Shown piece after piece: positions 37,090 through 48,600 of a DNA stretch of 64,000 bases (the stretch's first letter is position 1; every line of letters begins with the position of its first letter). Origin of the DNA: CAWEFA01 sp963851385. Its GTDB lineage: Bacteria; Bacteroidota; Bacteroidia; Bacteroidales; DTGW01. The notes under the pieces are model-generated. The model saw only the letters and a list, made by a program, of their open reading frames with translations, ran no database searches and was not told the origin of the DNA. The position numbers and the translations under genes were made by a program. The stretch spans positions 1 through 64,000 of the forward strand of contig CAWKPE010000016.1 in NCBI GenBank assembly GCA_963851385.1, read 5' to 3'.

Positions 37090-39004
37090 ATGAACTTTGG
37101 ATAAATTCCACAATCTATTAATTCAATACTGGGGTCACAGTACTTTCAGGCCTTTACAGGAAGACATTATCCATTCGGTAGCAGCTAAAAAAGATACTTT
37201 GGCTCTTATGCCAACAGGAGGAGGTAAATCGGTAACATTTCAGATACCCACGTTAGCTTCTGATGGATTATGCATAGTTATTACGCCATTAATAGCCTTG
37301 ATGAAAGATCAGGTTGATACATTAAAGAAAAAAGGCATAAAATCAATTGCAGTATATTCGGGACTTACACAGGAAGAAATAGACATAGCACTTGATAACT
37401 GTATTTATGGTGATTATAAATTTCTTTATTGCTCACCTGAAAGATTGGGAACTGAAATGTTTCGTACAAGAGTTAACAAGATGAATGTTTCCCTTATAGC
37501 TGTAGATGAGGCCCATTCTATTTCACAATGGGGCTATGATTTCAGACCTTCTTATTTAAAAATAATAGAGTTGCGTAAAATTCTTCCTGATATCCCTATT
37601 GTTGCACTTACTGCGACAGCTACTCCAAAAGTAGTCGATGATATTATGGATAAGTTGCAATTCAAAGATAAAAATGTCTTCCAAATAAGCTTTGAACGCA
37701 AAAATCTTGTTTATAACGTTCATGAATCTGAAGATAAACAAAATTATTTAATAAAGTTATTCAGTTCTATTCGGGGCAGTGGGATAGTGTATGTGAGAAA
37801 CAGGCAGAAAACAAAAGAAATAGCGCAGCATTTAATAAAGAATAATATTTCTGCAGATTTTTACCATGCCGGATTGACAGATGAGATGCGTACTCATAAA
37901 CAAAATAGCTGGATGAAAGGTAAAACCCGAGTTATTGTTGCAACTAATGCATTTGGAATGGGCATCGATAAACCTGATGTAAGGCTTGTTACGCATTATG
38001 ATTTGCCCGATTGTCCCGAAGCATACTTTCAGGAAGCTGGTCGTGCCGGAAGAGATGCTAAGAAGGCATTCGCTGTTTTGTTGTACAATAATTCGGATAA
38101 ACTCAGTGCTCAAAAACGTGTCGAAACCAATTTCCCTGAAATAAAAACAATTAAGAATGTATATAATGCATTGGGCAATTATTTTCAAGTTCCGTATGGT
38201 GCAGGCAAACATATAGCTTATGATTTTAATCTGATTGAATTTGCAACTAATTATAAGTTTAACATCCATTCTGCATACAGCAGCTTGAAAGTACTTGAAC
38301 AGGAAGGTTACATAGAACTTACCGATGATTTAAACAATCCGGCTAAAGTGCATTTCCTAGTTAGCCGGGATGATTTATATAAATTTCAGATTTCAAATAT
38401 GGCATTTGACGGGTTCATAAAGTTATTGTTACGTTCATACGAGGGACTTTTTACAAACTATGTTAATATTGATGAAAATATGCTTGCAAAAAGAGCAAAT
38501 ACAAGTCTGGATAATATTTATAAGTACCTCGGCAAACTGGCCTCATCGAAAATTTTACATTACATCCCGCGTAAAAAAAATCCTGTAATTGTATTTACTG
38601 AAGAAAGGTTAGAAGATAAAGCTTTGCATATAACGTATGAAGAATATACCGGACGTAGGAATCGCTATGTTGAAAAGCTTGAGGCTATGTTGCATTATGC
38701 GTCAACTACTAATAAATGCAGGAGTCAGATGTTATTGAGTTATTTTGGTGAAAAAGAAACATATCGTTGTGGACAATGTGATGTTTGTCAAAAGCGTAAT
38801 GAATTAGATATTGGCAAATATGAATTTGATTTAATAGTTGAAGAGTTCAAAAAGGATATGACCGATGCACCAATTCAACTTCAAACTTTAGTTAATAAAC
38901 ATTCTCAACGATTTACTGAAGAAAAATTGATAAGAGTACTAAAATGGTTACTTGATAATGGAAAAGTAAAATACACCGGTGATAATTATCTTACCTGGAA
39001 ATAA
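37090..39004 (+). CDS. recQ: ATP-dependent DNA helicase RecQ, start affected by a one-base shift
   Basis: A superfamily 2 3'-5' DNA helicase used in recombination and repair. Walker A MPTGGGKS, DEAH box with HSISQWGYDFRPSY, GRAGRDAKK (motif VI), a zinc-binding RQC region with CGQCDVCQ, and a C-terminal winged-helix-type segment. No HRDC domain is evident. The coding frame is open from 37097, where only a TTG could start. The ATG at 37090 is one base out of frame, but with TT in place of TTT at 37096-37098 it reads MNLDKFHNLLIQYWG and gives 637 residues. This error type is frequent in the window. Otherwise TTG 37097 is the start (635 residues). Confidence 0.9.
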
Positions 39005-39018
39005 AATTGATTCTGATT

Positions 39019-39922
39019 TTACTTTTTTAGATAATTGAGTGGAAATGGAAGATGATTAAATTTTAATTGAAGAAATTTTACAGGTTTGGCCCCAAAGCCT
39101 TCATAAAACCTCGCAAGTCCCGGAATCGAAAGATCCTTCAAAATCTAAAAAAAGATTATTCCCGGAATTTTCTTTCAGAAAATTATCAATTAACAAAAAA
39201 TTACTTCCCAGCTCTTTTCCTTTTAAGCTGGTACAAGAAATTAAATAAATAATCCATTCTTTAAATTTTAACCATAAAACTGCGCTTAAAATTTCATTAT
39301 TCTGGTTATATACAACTTTAATGTTTCCAACATTTCTTTTTAAAGCTTCTTCTGTCAGCGTTCTAAAACATTTCATAAAATTCTTTCCGGGAATTAGCTT
39401 CCCATGGTTTTTATAGAATTTAATAAAAAGTTCTGTTTCATCTAATCTTGATACTGTAAGTCCATTGTCGTACGACTTTTTTATATTCCTTTTATTGTTT
39501 GTACTATACTCATTATATATTGATTTATATGATTGATGAAGAGGTAAAACATAGGTAACTCCATTGATATAAATATTTGGCACTGAAACTTTACAAATGG
39601 AATTGAGATGAAAATTGCAATATTTAAAATGATTTGGAATAGAATTAATAAAATTTATAACCATTGTTTCATTTAATGTATGTCTTGAAAAGATTCCCAA
39701 TTGTTGAACAAAATATGGCCTGATTAAGTAATCAACACCTAACTTTTTTTTTACAGGAAGAGGCATTACAGTTGAATAATCATCATCTATTAATGCTTCC
39801 CAGCCCGGATTGACAATATCGAGATACCAAGAGCATGCATAAATTAATCCATCAGGAGAATTTTCTATACAATTATCCCATGCAAATTTGTCTATTTCGT
39901 TATGATGATAATAATGTATCAT
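39019..39922 (-). CDS. GNAT/FemAB-like acyltransferase family protein, one frameshift near the C-terminus
   Basis: The frame from 39922 runs to 39101 and ends abruptly after NLFLDFEGSF. With AA in place of AAA at 39129-39131 it continues as DFEGSSIPGLARFYEGFGAKPV and ends at 39019, 300 residues in all. The ending SSIPGLARFYEGFGA is typical of GNAT or FemAB-like proteins of Bacteroidota. The middle contains NNKRNIKKSYDNGL, and the acceptor and product are unknown. It is the last of three minus-strand genes (gyrB, secreted protein, this), 18 bases after its neighbour, and stops 15 bases from recQ. The truncation is probably a sequencing error. Confidence 0.75.
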
Positions 39923-39940
39923 TAAGGAAAAGGAAAATTT

Positions 39941-40948
39941 TTATTGTTTATAAAAACTATTTAATTGTTCCTGGAAAGCCTTTTTATTAGCCTCATTGAT
40001 TAGCGCAATAATTCCCCTAATAATATTTGTCCTTTGATAAATTTCTTCGGCAGATAACTTGTCTTCGTTGAGAAAAATAACTTTTTCAGCTTTATAGCCC
40101 GTTTCATCAAGAGACATTGCCACTGCAGCCTGATATTTATCAAATACAAGAACTGTCGGCATACGGTTGGCATTATATTTTGTTATGGACAGCATTACCC
40201 GGCTTTTTATATAATTAATTTGTGCTTCACTTAAATAAGGGGAACCCAGCATAAGTTTAATCAAATCGATGCAGGCGATTTTATGAAATTCTCTTTTCTT
40301 GATCATATTCTGGTACTCTCTTTCCGAAGTTTTCATCATTAGGTCAATATATCCCTTTGGGATGCTTGATAAATCACCTAATTGATTGTGCTTTTTGCGA
40401 ACTTTAAATTCTTTTTGGGCATATTTTTGTTCAACAGGGAAATAGTATTTCCATTTCCTGGTTCTCTTATAAGTTTGGGTCATTGGTTTGGGTTTCCATT
40501 TACTTTCTGGGCGCATTAAAAGAGGAGCAGTAAGTTCGAGTTGCCTGGTTTCGAGAGAATATAACAGGCAATTAATAAAATGAACCCATCCACCATCTAT
40601 AGATTCTTTCATCACGCTCCACAACGTAATTTTTCTGATTTGTGGTTCATGAGGCATATCAACTGTATAGTCTGCCTTTGAATGGCTGCGATACAGAAGA
40701 CTATCTATATATGATTGTTCAAAATTTACCGGGTAATAAATAAATTCTGTTTTTTTGTTGAAAATATCATCAGGATTGGCATGAAATAATTGTTCAATCT
40801 GAAACTTATAATTTGAATCATTTGCAAGTTGCAAATATACCTGGTAATCCGGACCCCAGGTCATTTGCTTAATAGTAGTTTGCTGTTGCTGGGCCATCAA
40901 TGGCAAACCACAATACAAAATAATCCAGAATAAAATTTTCTTTATCAT
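39941..40948 (-). CDS. Secreted protein of unknown function cotranscribed with gyrB
   Basis: A 335-residue protein with a signal peptide (MIKKILFWIILYCGLPLMAQ). I chose ATG 40948 for that reason; the in-frame ATG at 40975 would add nine residues. The mature part starts with a Gln run, has MTWGPDYQVYLQLAND and many aromatic residues, a basic middle (TYKRTRKWKYYFPVEQKY) and a helical C-terminus ending QEQLNSFYKQ. I do not recognise a family; I considered GldN because of the tryptophan and tyrosine pattern but could not support it. It lies between gyrB and an acyltransferase-like gene on the same strand. Confidence 0.75.
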   Translation of the reverse strand: MIKKILFWIILYCGLPLMAQQQQTTIKQMTWGPDYQVYLQLANDSNYKFQIEQLFHANPDDIFNKKTEFIYYPVNFEQSYIDSLLYRSHSKADYTVDMPHEPQIRKITLWSVMKESIDGGWVHFINCLLYSLETRQLELTAPLLMRPESKWKPKPMTQTYKRTRKWKYYFPVEQKYAQKEFKVRKKHNQLGDLSSIPKGYIDLMMKTSEREYQNMIKKREFHKIACIDLIKLMLGSPYLSEAQINYIKSRVMLSITKYNANRMPTVLVFDKYQAAVAMSLDETGYKAEKVIFLNEDKLSAEEIYQRTNIIRGIIALINEANKKAFQEQLNSFYKQ

Positions 40949-40981
40949 GCCCAAGTTATAAGGATGTTTAAACATAATATA

Positions 40982-42973
40982 TTAAACATCAATTTTTGCA
41001 TATTTGGCGTGTTTTTCAATAAACTCACGCCGGGGTGGAACTTCATCACCCATGAGCATTGAAAATATTCGATCAGCTTCTGCAGCACTTTCTATAGTAA
41101 CTTGCCGAAGAGTACGGGTTGCCGGATTCATAGTAGTACTCCAAAGTTGCTCGGCATTCATTTCACCTAAACCTTTGTATCGTTGCACATGAACAGTTTC
41201 GCCTTTACCTTTTCCGAGTTCTTCAATTAAAGCCAGTCTCTCTTCATCATTCCAACAATATTTTTCAACTTTTCCCTTTTTAACGAGGTACAGAGGAGGA
41301 GTGGCAATATAAAGATGCCCATTTTGAATTAAATCGTGCATATAACGAAAAAGAAATGTCATAATTAAAGTAGTAATATGACTTCCATCAACATCAGCAT
41401 CAGTCATTATGATGACCTTATGATAACGAAGTTTTTCCATATTAAGCGCTTTGGAATCTTCCTCGGTACCTATAGAAACACCTAATGCAGTAAAAATATT
41501 CCGTATTTCTTCATTGTCAAATATCTTATGCTGCATAGCTTTTTCGACATTCAGGATTTTACCACGTAAAGGCATTATAGCCTGGAACTGCCTGTTACGG
41601 CCTTGTTTGGCAGTTCCTCCTGCTGAATCTCCTTCAACAAGAAACAATTCACTTACTTTAGGGTCCTTGTCAGAGCAATCTGCAAGTTTTCCAGGCAATC
41701 CTGAACCGGAAAGTACATTCTTGCGCTGAACCATTTCTCTAGCTTTGCGCGCAGCATGGCGGGCAGTGGCAGCAAGTATAACTTTTAGCACTATTGATTT
41801 AGCATCTCTCGGATTTTCTTCCAAATAATTTGCTAATTCAGAACTAACAGCAGTATCAACTGCACCCATAACTTCGGTATTGCCAAGACGCGTTTTTGTC
41901 TGACCTTCAAATTGCGGTTCAGCAACCTTCACGGAAATGATGGCAGTTAATCCTTCCCTGAAATCATCTCCATTGATATCGAATTTAAGTTTTTGCAGCA
42001 TCCCCTCTTTATCAGCATAAGATTTCAATGTACGTGTAAGTCCCCTTCGAAAACCGGCCAGATGCGTTCCCCCTTCAATAGTATTGATATTGTTGACATA
42101 GGAAAATACATTCTCAGTAAATGAGGTATTATATTGCAATGCTATTTCAACAGGGATACCATTTTTTTCAGTTTCGAGGTGAATACTTTTTTCAATTAAT
42201 TTTTCACGACTGGCATCAAGAAAATCTACAAATTCCTTTAATCCTTTTTCAGAATAAAAATGTTCTGTATGAAATTTTTCACCTGAACCATTTGTTCCTT
42301 CTTCATTTTCTCTTTTATCAATCAGAGTAAGATGAACTCCTTTATTTAAAAATGATAATTCGCGCAAACGTGATTCCAGGATTTCGAAATTAAAATCTGT
42401 AGTTATAAATATTGTGTTGTCTGGTTTAAAAGTTATTATAGTTCCGGTTTTATCGCTTTTCCCGGCCTCTTTTACCGGACCTTTTGGTTTTCCTAAACTA
42501 TATTCCTGGACAAATATTTTTCCTTCCCGATGCACTTCGGCTTTTAAGTAGGAAGAAAGCGCATTAACACAGGAAACGCCAACTCCATGCAAACCGCCAG
42601 AAACCTTATATGAATCTTTATCAAATTTACCACCAGCATGCAATACGGTGAGCACTACTTCAAGTGCCGATTTCTTTTCTTTTTCCATCATATCTGTAGG
42701 AATGCCTCGACCATCGTCCAATACCGTAACAGAATTATCTTCATTAATAGTTACAACAATGTTTTTGCAATAACCGACCATTGCTTCATCAATGGAATTA
42801 TCTACTACTTCATAGACTAAATGATGAAGACCTTTTACACTAATGTCACCAATATACATAGCTGGCCTTTTACGAACTGCCTCAAGGCCTTCAAGAACCT
42901 GAATGCTATCTGCAGAATAATGCGATGAATCTTTCTGTATTTTACTGTTTTCTCCGTTTTCCAATTCGCTCAT
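40982..42973 (-). CDS. gyrB: DNA gyrase subunit B
   Basis: A 663-residue type II topoisomerase subunit with intact frame. The GHKL ATPase has DNSIDEAMVG, DDGRGIPTD and GGLHGVGVS; the transducer domain follows; the TOPRIM domain has VEGDSAGGTAKQGRNR and TDADVDGSHI; the C-terminal part has RYKGLGEMN and ends FIEKHAKYAKIDV. The length and the RPAMYIGD start are typical of GyrB; ParE from the same phylum is shorter or differs in the QRYKGLGEMN context, so GyrB is preferred. Introduces negative supercoils with GyrA, which is not in the window. The minus-strand operon continues into the secreted protein. Confidence 0.93.
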   Translation of the reverse strand: MSELENGENSKIQKDSSHYSADSIQVLEGLEAVRKRPAMYIGDISVKGLHHLVYEVVDNSIDEAMVGYCKNIVVTINEDNSVTVLDDGRGIPTDMMEKEKKSALEVVLTVLHAGGKFDKDSYKVSGGLHGVGVSCVNALSSYLKAEVHREGKIFVQEYSLGKPKGPVKEAGKSDKTGTIITFKPDNTIFITTDFNFEILESRLRELSFLNKGVHLTLIDKRENEEGTNGSGEKFHTEHFYSEKGLKEFVDFLDASREKLIEKSIHLETEKNGIPVEIALQYNTSFTENVFSYVNNINTIEGGTHLAGFRRGLTRTLKSYADKEGMLQKLKFDINGDDFREGLTAIISVKVAEPQFEGQTKTRLGNTEVMGAVDTAVSSELANYLEENPRDAKSIVLKVILAATARHAARKAREMVQRKNVLSGSGLPGKLADCSDKDPKVSELFLVEGDSAGGTAKQGRNRQFQAIMPLRGKILNVEKAMQHKIFDNEEIRNIFTALGVSIGTEEDSKALNMEKLRYHKVIIMTDADVDGSHITTLIMTFLFRYMHDLIQNGHLYIATPPLYLVKKGKVEKYCWNDEERLALIEELGKGKGETVHVQRYKGLGEMNAEQLWSTTMNPATRTLRQVTIESAAEADRIFSMLMGDEVPPRREFIEKHAKYAKIDV

Positions 42974-43100
42974 TTACTTGTACTTTTTATATAATTATTC
43001 AATAATTTTCTTAACCGTAAAGATACTATTAATTAACCAACCTTTGGCTTATTTTTACTATACTTTCATGAAGTTTTTTCAACAAAGAATTAACAAGAAA

Positions 43101-43130
43101 TTAATGTGCCAATTCGGCAATATGCCAATT
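43101..43130. repeat. Degenerate intergenic repeat between sanA and gyrB
   Basis: TTAATGTGCCAATTCGGCAA followed by TATGCCAATT. The unit pattern (ATGTGCCAATT, ATATGCCAATT) belongs to the same family as 17188, 19231 and 20330. It is followed by AGCAAGTATATTTGCACATT at 43168, which mixes the repeat with a promoter-like box. Confidence 0.5.
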
Positions 43131-43193
43131 AGATAATAAAACAATAAATAAATTAAAATAAACTAATAGCAAGTATATTTGCACATTGGGTAA

Positions 43194-43835
43194 TTATTTA
43201 ATATTGATTTTTTCCCCGAGAAACTTGGGCTTTTCTCCTGTATGTAAGTCCCAGAATACTTTGACGCGCGCAAAGTACTCTCTGATATTTGTTTTAAATC
43301 CTTGAGTCCAGCTTATATCCTTTGCCTCAAAGCCAATTGCTCCTATTCCGAAACAATGTGATATGTAAACAGCTCTCTCCAGATGAAAACGCTGGGAAAT
43401 TATAGTAAAACTTCTCTGACCGAATATTTCGCGACATCTGATAACTGAATCAAAAGTTCGAAATCCTGCATAATCCAAAAAAATTGAAGCATCAGGTACG
43501 CCAAGTTTAATAAGCTCTTTTTTCATCATCACGGGTTCATTATATGAGGCTTTTCGATTATCTCCACTAACAATGAGGTATATTATTTTTTTAGCTTTAT
43601 ACAATGTAGCAGCAGCTTTGATACGATTGTCAAAATAAGTATTTGGTGCACCTCCCCGAAAATTCCAACTGGTGCCTAAAATCAAACCGACTTTATTAAA
43701 CGGAAGTAATTTTATATCATCATAAATGTATGGATTGGATTTTTGAATTATTAGATTATTGCAAATTATAATCAAGCCAATACTTGACAGGAGAATGGCA
43801 ATAACTATTATTAATATTTTTTTTAATATTTTCAA
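43194..43835 (-). CDS. SanA/YdcF-like (DUF218) membrane protein
   Basis: A 213-residue protein with one N-terminal transmembrane helix (about 5-27) and a DUF218-type domain: GLILGTSWNFRGGAPN, KIIYLIVSGDNRKASYNEP, DYAGFRTFDSVIR and FTIISQRFHLERAVYI. These match the SanA branch (called vancomycin-sensitivity or ElyC/SanA/YdcF family), which affects envelope integrity at high temperature in Enterobacteria. The biochemical role is unclear. It stands alone between gyrB and the barrel/TPR pair. Confidence 0.87.
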   Translation of the reverse strand: MKILKKILIIVIAILLSSIGLIIICNNLIIQKSNPYIYDDIKLLPFNKVGLILGTSWNFRGGAPNTYFDNRIKAAATLYKAKKIIYLIVSGDNRKASYNEPVMMKKELIKLGVPDASIFLDYAGFRTFDSVIRCREIFGQRSFTIISQRFHLERAVYISHCFGIGAIGFEAKDISWTQGFKTNIREYFARVKVFWDLHTGEKPKFLGEKINIK

Positions 43836-43929
43836 ACTACTAATTTGTTATAAACTGCATTAAAAGAAAGTAAAATTTTTAATGTATGTAATTGATTTCA
43901 AAGTAAAAAAAATCAGCAAAAATAATTAA

Positions 43930-45618
43930 TTACAATGCATATGTAAGTCCAGCCATAACCTGAAACCTGTAAGCCGGATATTGGTTCCAAATTAGATATC
44001 TTGTTGCTGTCAGATTCTTGAATTGAAGGAATAAAGATAATATTTTAGTATATCTATATTCAATTCCCAGGTTGAAATCGAAAAAAGGATTCATCAAAAT
44101 AGGATCGCCAGTTTTTGGATCGCGTGCATAACGCCTGCCGACGGTACAAATGTCAGTATTAAGTATAATTTTATTTCGCAAATTATATTTAAGAGTTATA
44201 GTTGCATCAAGGTTTGGCATTTGCCATGGTTCTGTCTGTCCCGACATTGAATAGATATAATAATTGCCTCTTGCCAGAATTGATAACTTTTCAGAAGCTT
44301 TTATGTCAAATTCGGTAGAAAACTGAAGCAATTCAATATTGTCGTAAACTGCAAGAAATTTATTTGACAAGATACTTGAATCATTTATGAAAAAGTATTG
44401 ATCATCAATTTCAGAATATGAAGCTTGTGCGGAATAATAGATATCCGATGTGGCATTTCCCTTTAATCCGCCAAAAATATGTGTCTTATGGTTAGTATTT
44501 TTAAGATGTAATCCCGGTTCAATAAATGGATTGATACTTGCAACAGATGCTAAATTGTTTGTTTCAAGATAACCATTAAAACCTAGAAAAGCATTTAAAA
44601 CGGATTTTACTACAACAAAATCAAGATTCGCGTCAAGATAAGGGTGAAAAGTATTGCCTTTCTCGGTGTTGTCATTTGTAGCATCTATACCGATGTGAAA
44701 ACGCCAGTCACCTTTACTTTTGCTTAAATAAGGTTTTAATGTTATAATAGCATCGTGAATTGTATCATTATTGGCTCCTGGCATAAAATAATCGTAATGC
44801 AATTCTGCTCCAACATAGTATTCGTTGTACTGTTCTCCTCCTTTACCATTCAAGGATATCTGGTTTTCAGCGTTTTTAAAATTATCAGAAATGTAATTAT
44901 ATCCACCGGAAAATTTATAATAAAAATGAGTGCTATCGGTCTCAAGAGATTCTGATGACAGATTAAATTTACCTCCCTGGTAGAGCTGTAAAATATTATT
45001 TTTATTTAAAGCCGTATCCAGTTTTGGGTTATATCCATAAAACGCAACTTTGTTTCCTAAATATCCGACGTTTCCGGACAGCACAGATTTCTTAAAAATA
45101 TGTCTTCCATAGAAAGTTATTTCATTATCGGCATAAGGAGCATCAACTCTTTTTTCATTTTCGAGTTTTACTTCACCATTAGCCGCGTGATGTTTAAAAA
45201 ATATACCATAAGAATTCTTTTTGGAACGGTTGCTTGCAATACTTAATTCCGCCAAAGTTTCAAGCCTGTTTCCTAATCCTAATTTCAGGTAATTGTTGTA
45301 AAGAAATTTTAATGGTTCAGGAGCCATTTTAGCTGCGTTGATAATACGGGGTTGAAAAGTAGTATTCATTTGTACTGTCGCAATTGAATAATTGAACTTT
45401 GGCGCAACCGAAACAGTGTCATTAAATACTGGTAATTGGTTTATTTTATTTGCATCTGGAATTGTTGGCTGGTATGGTTTTACAACTGTTACATCTTTTT
45501 TAATATCCTGGCCGATTACTTCTAGAGCAAAAAGCAAGAAGATAGAAAAAATAAATATTCCTTTATATTTAATGCTTATATTACTTTTAATTTCCATTAC
45601 TTTTTGTTCTAAAATCAT
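43930..45618 (-). CDS. Outer-membrane beta-barrel protein related to TonB-dependent receptors, no plug domain
   Basis: A 562-residue protein with a signal sequence (IFIFSIFLLFALEVIGQ) followed by KKDVTVVKPYQPTIPDANKI and then alternating aromatic beta-strand sequence to a terminal aromatic-rich strand (YRFQVMAGLTYAL). Strands such as KNSYGIFFKHHAANGEV and SLFLQFKNLTATRYLIWNQY look like the barrel of a TonB-dependent receptor, but the length is about half and no plug is visible. Start codon and the preceding TPR gene's stop overlap in ATGA (4 bases), so the two proteins are translated together. I know this pair only as a recurrent Bacteroidota arrangement; the function is unknown. Confidence 0.75.
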   Translation of the reverse strand: MILEQKVMEIKSNISIKYKGIFIFSIFLLFALEVIGQDIKKDVTVVKPYQPTIPDANKINQLPVFNDTVSVAPKFNYSIATVQMNTTFQPRIINAAKMAPEPLKFLYNNYLKLGLGNRLETLAELSIASNRSKKNSYGIFFKHHAANGEVKLENEKRVDAPYADNEITFYGRHIFKKSVLSGNVGYLGNKVAFYGYNPKLDTALNKNNILQLYQGGKFNLSSESLETDSTHFYYKFSGGYNYISDNFKNAENQISLNGKGGEQYNEYYVGAELHYDYFMPGANNDTIHDAIITLKPYLSKSKGDWRFHIGIDATNDNTEKGNTFHPYLDANLDFVVVKSVLNAFLGFNGYLETNNLASVASINPFIEPGLHLKNTNHKTHIFGGLKGNATSDIYYSAQASYSEIDDQYFFINDSSILSNKFLAVYDNIELLQFSTEFDIKASEKLSILARGNYYIYSMSGQTEPWQMPNLDATITLKYNLRNKIILNTDICTVGRRYARDPKTGDPILMNPFFDFNLGIEYRYTKILSLFLQFKNLTATRYLIWNQYPAYRFQVMAGLTYAL

Positions 45619-48600
45619 TTTGAATAAATATCTGGTTCTTCAGTCTGAATTTCCTTTTCAGCATTATCCAATTTTATTTTGCTTTCAATTTGATCTTTTT
45701 TAAGACTTGCTTCTTTAATAATGCCATCATCTTTATTGTCATAATTATCAATTATGCTCTTTAAAGTATTTGTGGCCTGGAAATCGTCTTTCTTGTTGTG
45801 ATATATATCAGCTAACAGAATATATGCTTTTGCAATCCAGAATTGATGAGGTGTATTTAATTCAATAAAATTGAATATTTCTTTTTCAGCCTTATCTTGT
45901 TTTCCCTGATTAAAGTATATTTCAGAAATTCTGTATTTTGCTTCTGCACCTTCGGTGTTCTTAACATCAGCAGATAGTTTACTAAATTGTTCAAGCGCTT
46001 TGTCCTGCTGTTTCAAAGCAAGATATGATTTAGCCAGATAAAAATGTGCCAAACGCTCAATTTCCTGTGGTATTCCAGATGTAGAAAGTACTTTCTGCGA
46101 AGCTTCAGCGCAAGCTTCAAAATTGCTCATCATATATTGTGCTTTCATTTGACCCACACGTGCATCAATAATATTTTGTTCTATTTCGGCAATGCTGTCA
46201 AGTATTCTATAATCTGCCAAGGCTGTTGCGTAATCCTTTTTATTCATGTTCAACTGGGCAGCATTTGCAAGTGCAGGTTCACGGAAATTATTATTGGGTT
46301 TCTTAATAACATAGTTGTATGATTTTAAAGCTTCTTCTGCCTCTCCGGCTTTAAAGCTGCAATCGCCAATGTAATACCAGGCATTTAGTATAAAATTACC
46401 TTCCGGGAATTTTTCAATATATTTTTTGAAATTTTCTTTAGCTTTCTTACAGTCACCAGAAAGATAAACGTTTTCTCCGGCATAATAAAGTAAGGAATCT
46501 TTTTCAGAAACACTCACATTAGTTGCAGTTCCGAGTGTTTCTGTATATTTAATATAATTGTCAACTTCGTTCAGTTCAACATAAATGTTTTTTATACCGC
46601 CGAGAGCATCATGGGATTCCTGGGTCTCCGGATAATTACTGACAACCTTTTTATATTTTTCTAATGCTGCAATATTGTCTCCGGAATTATAATCTATCAG
46701 ACCTAACTGCAGTAAAGCTTTTTTAGCCAGGCTGCCGGATGGATAATCCGTAAGCAATTTATTGAAGTATTTTTTTGCATCATCGGGTTTTTGAAGAGCA
46801 ACTTCACTAAGTCCTATTTCATACAATGCATCATCATCATAGTTTGATTCGGGCATAGAAGTTATCAATTGGTTCAAGAGGCTGATTTTCTTTTTGTGGT
46901 CATTAAGTAAACCTAATGTAAAAGCTTTCTGATATATTGCATAATCTTTATCAGAAAGGCCAATCTCTATGGATTTTGTGTAGAATGTAATCGCATCTGC
47001 ATATTTGCTGTCAATAAATTTGCAATCTCCCATTCTGTTATAAGCATCAGCAATTAATTTATCTTTCTTCCCTTTGGAATTGTCTATATATTTTGTGAAC
47101 CAGTCAATAGCTGAAAAATAATCTTTGTTGTTGAACTGGCAGTAACCCATATCATAAAAAATCATATTATATTCCTGACATTTCATTGACACACCGGATG
47201 CCATAAACAAGTTATAGTTGCTTAAAGCCGCATCAATATCCTTTAGCCTGTAATTTGCTTCACCTGACCAGTAATAAGTTCTTGCAGCAATTAGCGGATC
47301 GGAGTCTGCATATTTCAATGAAATTTCAAAAAGCTTCAAAGCTGCTTCAAATTGAAGGTTATTGAACAATTCAAGTCCTCTGAAAAATGCTGCTCTTTGG
47401 TATGCCTTTTTTGCATTCTTATCTTTAATTTTTAATTTATCCAGGTATGAAATCGCATCCTGGTAATTATGCGTATTAAGACAAGCCGTAACAAGATAAT
47501 GGCAGGCTTCATCATTACGGCGTGAATTTGGATATTTTGTAATGTAATCGTTTAAAGCTTTTATTGAGCTGTTAAAAGGAGAATTTGAGATTTCATAAGA
47601 TAAAACGGCATAATTAAATGCAGCATCTTCTTTAATTTTTGCATCGAAATCCATTTTGGAAGCAGCACTGAATGCCATGAGTGCCCTATCCTTCATTTTC
47701 ATTTTTATATAGCAATCACCAAGCAGGTAATTTGAATTTTGAGCAACTGCTGTTTTATCTAAAGCTGATTTTTCAAAAAATTCAGATGCTTTGTCATATT
47801 TACCCTGGATGTAATAACAATAACCTGCCTGGAAATAATCTGTTGGCAAGAATTCTTTTCCTTTTTCAAAATATCTTTCATAGAAAGGTATTGCTTCTTT
47901 GTATTTATTTTTAAAATAATAAGCATCAGCAATCATCCTTGCCATTTCGGCTACTCTTGTTGGAACAACTGAATCTATAAGGTTTGGAGCGTATGCCAAA
48001 AGTTCATCATATTTTTCCTGGTAGTAAAAGCATTGTGTCATGTAATAGGGAACCAGAGGAGCAAATGTTTCATCATCCTTTAGTTTATTAAAACCTTCAA
48101 TAGCAGTTTCATAATTTTTTTGTTTATAGGCAATATGTGAATAATAATAAATGGCAGGCGAAGTATAACGGGTGTCAATATCTTTAATTTCAAAAAATGC
48201 TTTTCGTGCTTTATCAATGCTATCTTGCATAAAGTAGCTATAACCCATCTTGAAATAATATTCAGCCTGGTCATCTTCATTCAATTCTTCTTTATTTACT
48301 TTGGTAAAATATCCAAGTGCAAGCCTGTAACGTTTTTTACCATATTCAAATTTGCCAAGTCTGAACTGAGCTTCATTTATATGTATACTTTCAGGGTTAC
48401 GTGCAATAAACCTTGTGCCTAATACTTCAGCGTCTTCATTTTGGAGTTCAATAGCACAAATCAGTGCATAATATTCTGCGTTACTTTTTAGAATAGTATT
48501 TTCGAATTTGGGATTATTTGTTACTTCCAGGAAGAATTTTTGGGCAACAGCATATTTCTCCTTATCAAAAAGCTCTAAAGCTGACCGGTATGCTTCATCG

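Noticed and set aside
39067..39252. A plus-strand frame (KKFYRFGPKAFIKPRKSRN...) after recQ
   Set aside because: It is the antisense of the frameshifted C-terminus of the GNAT-like gene, which explains its coding-like look.
39941..40948. GldN gliding-motility protein
   Set aside because: Only a loose similarity in tryptophan/tyrosine spacing; the conserved GldN blocks could not be found.
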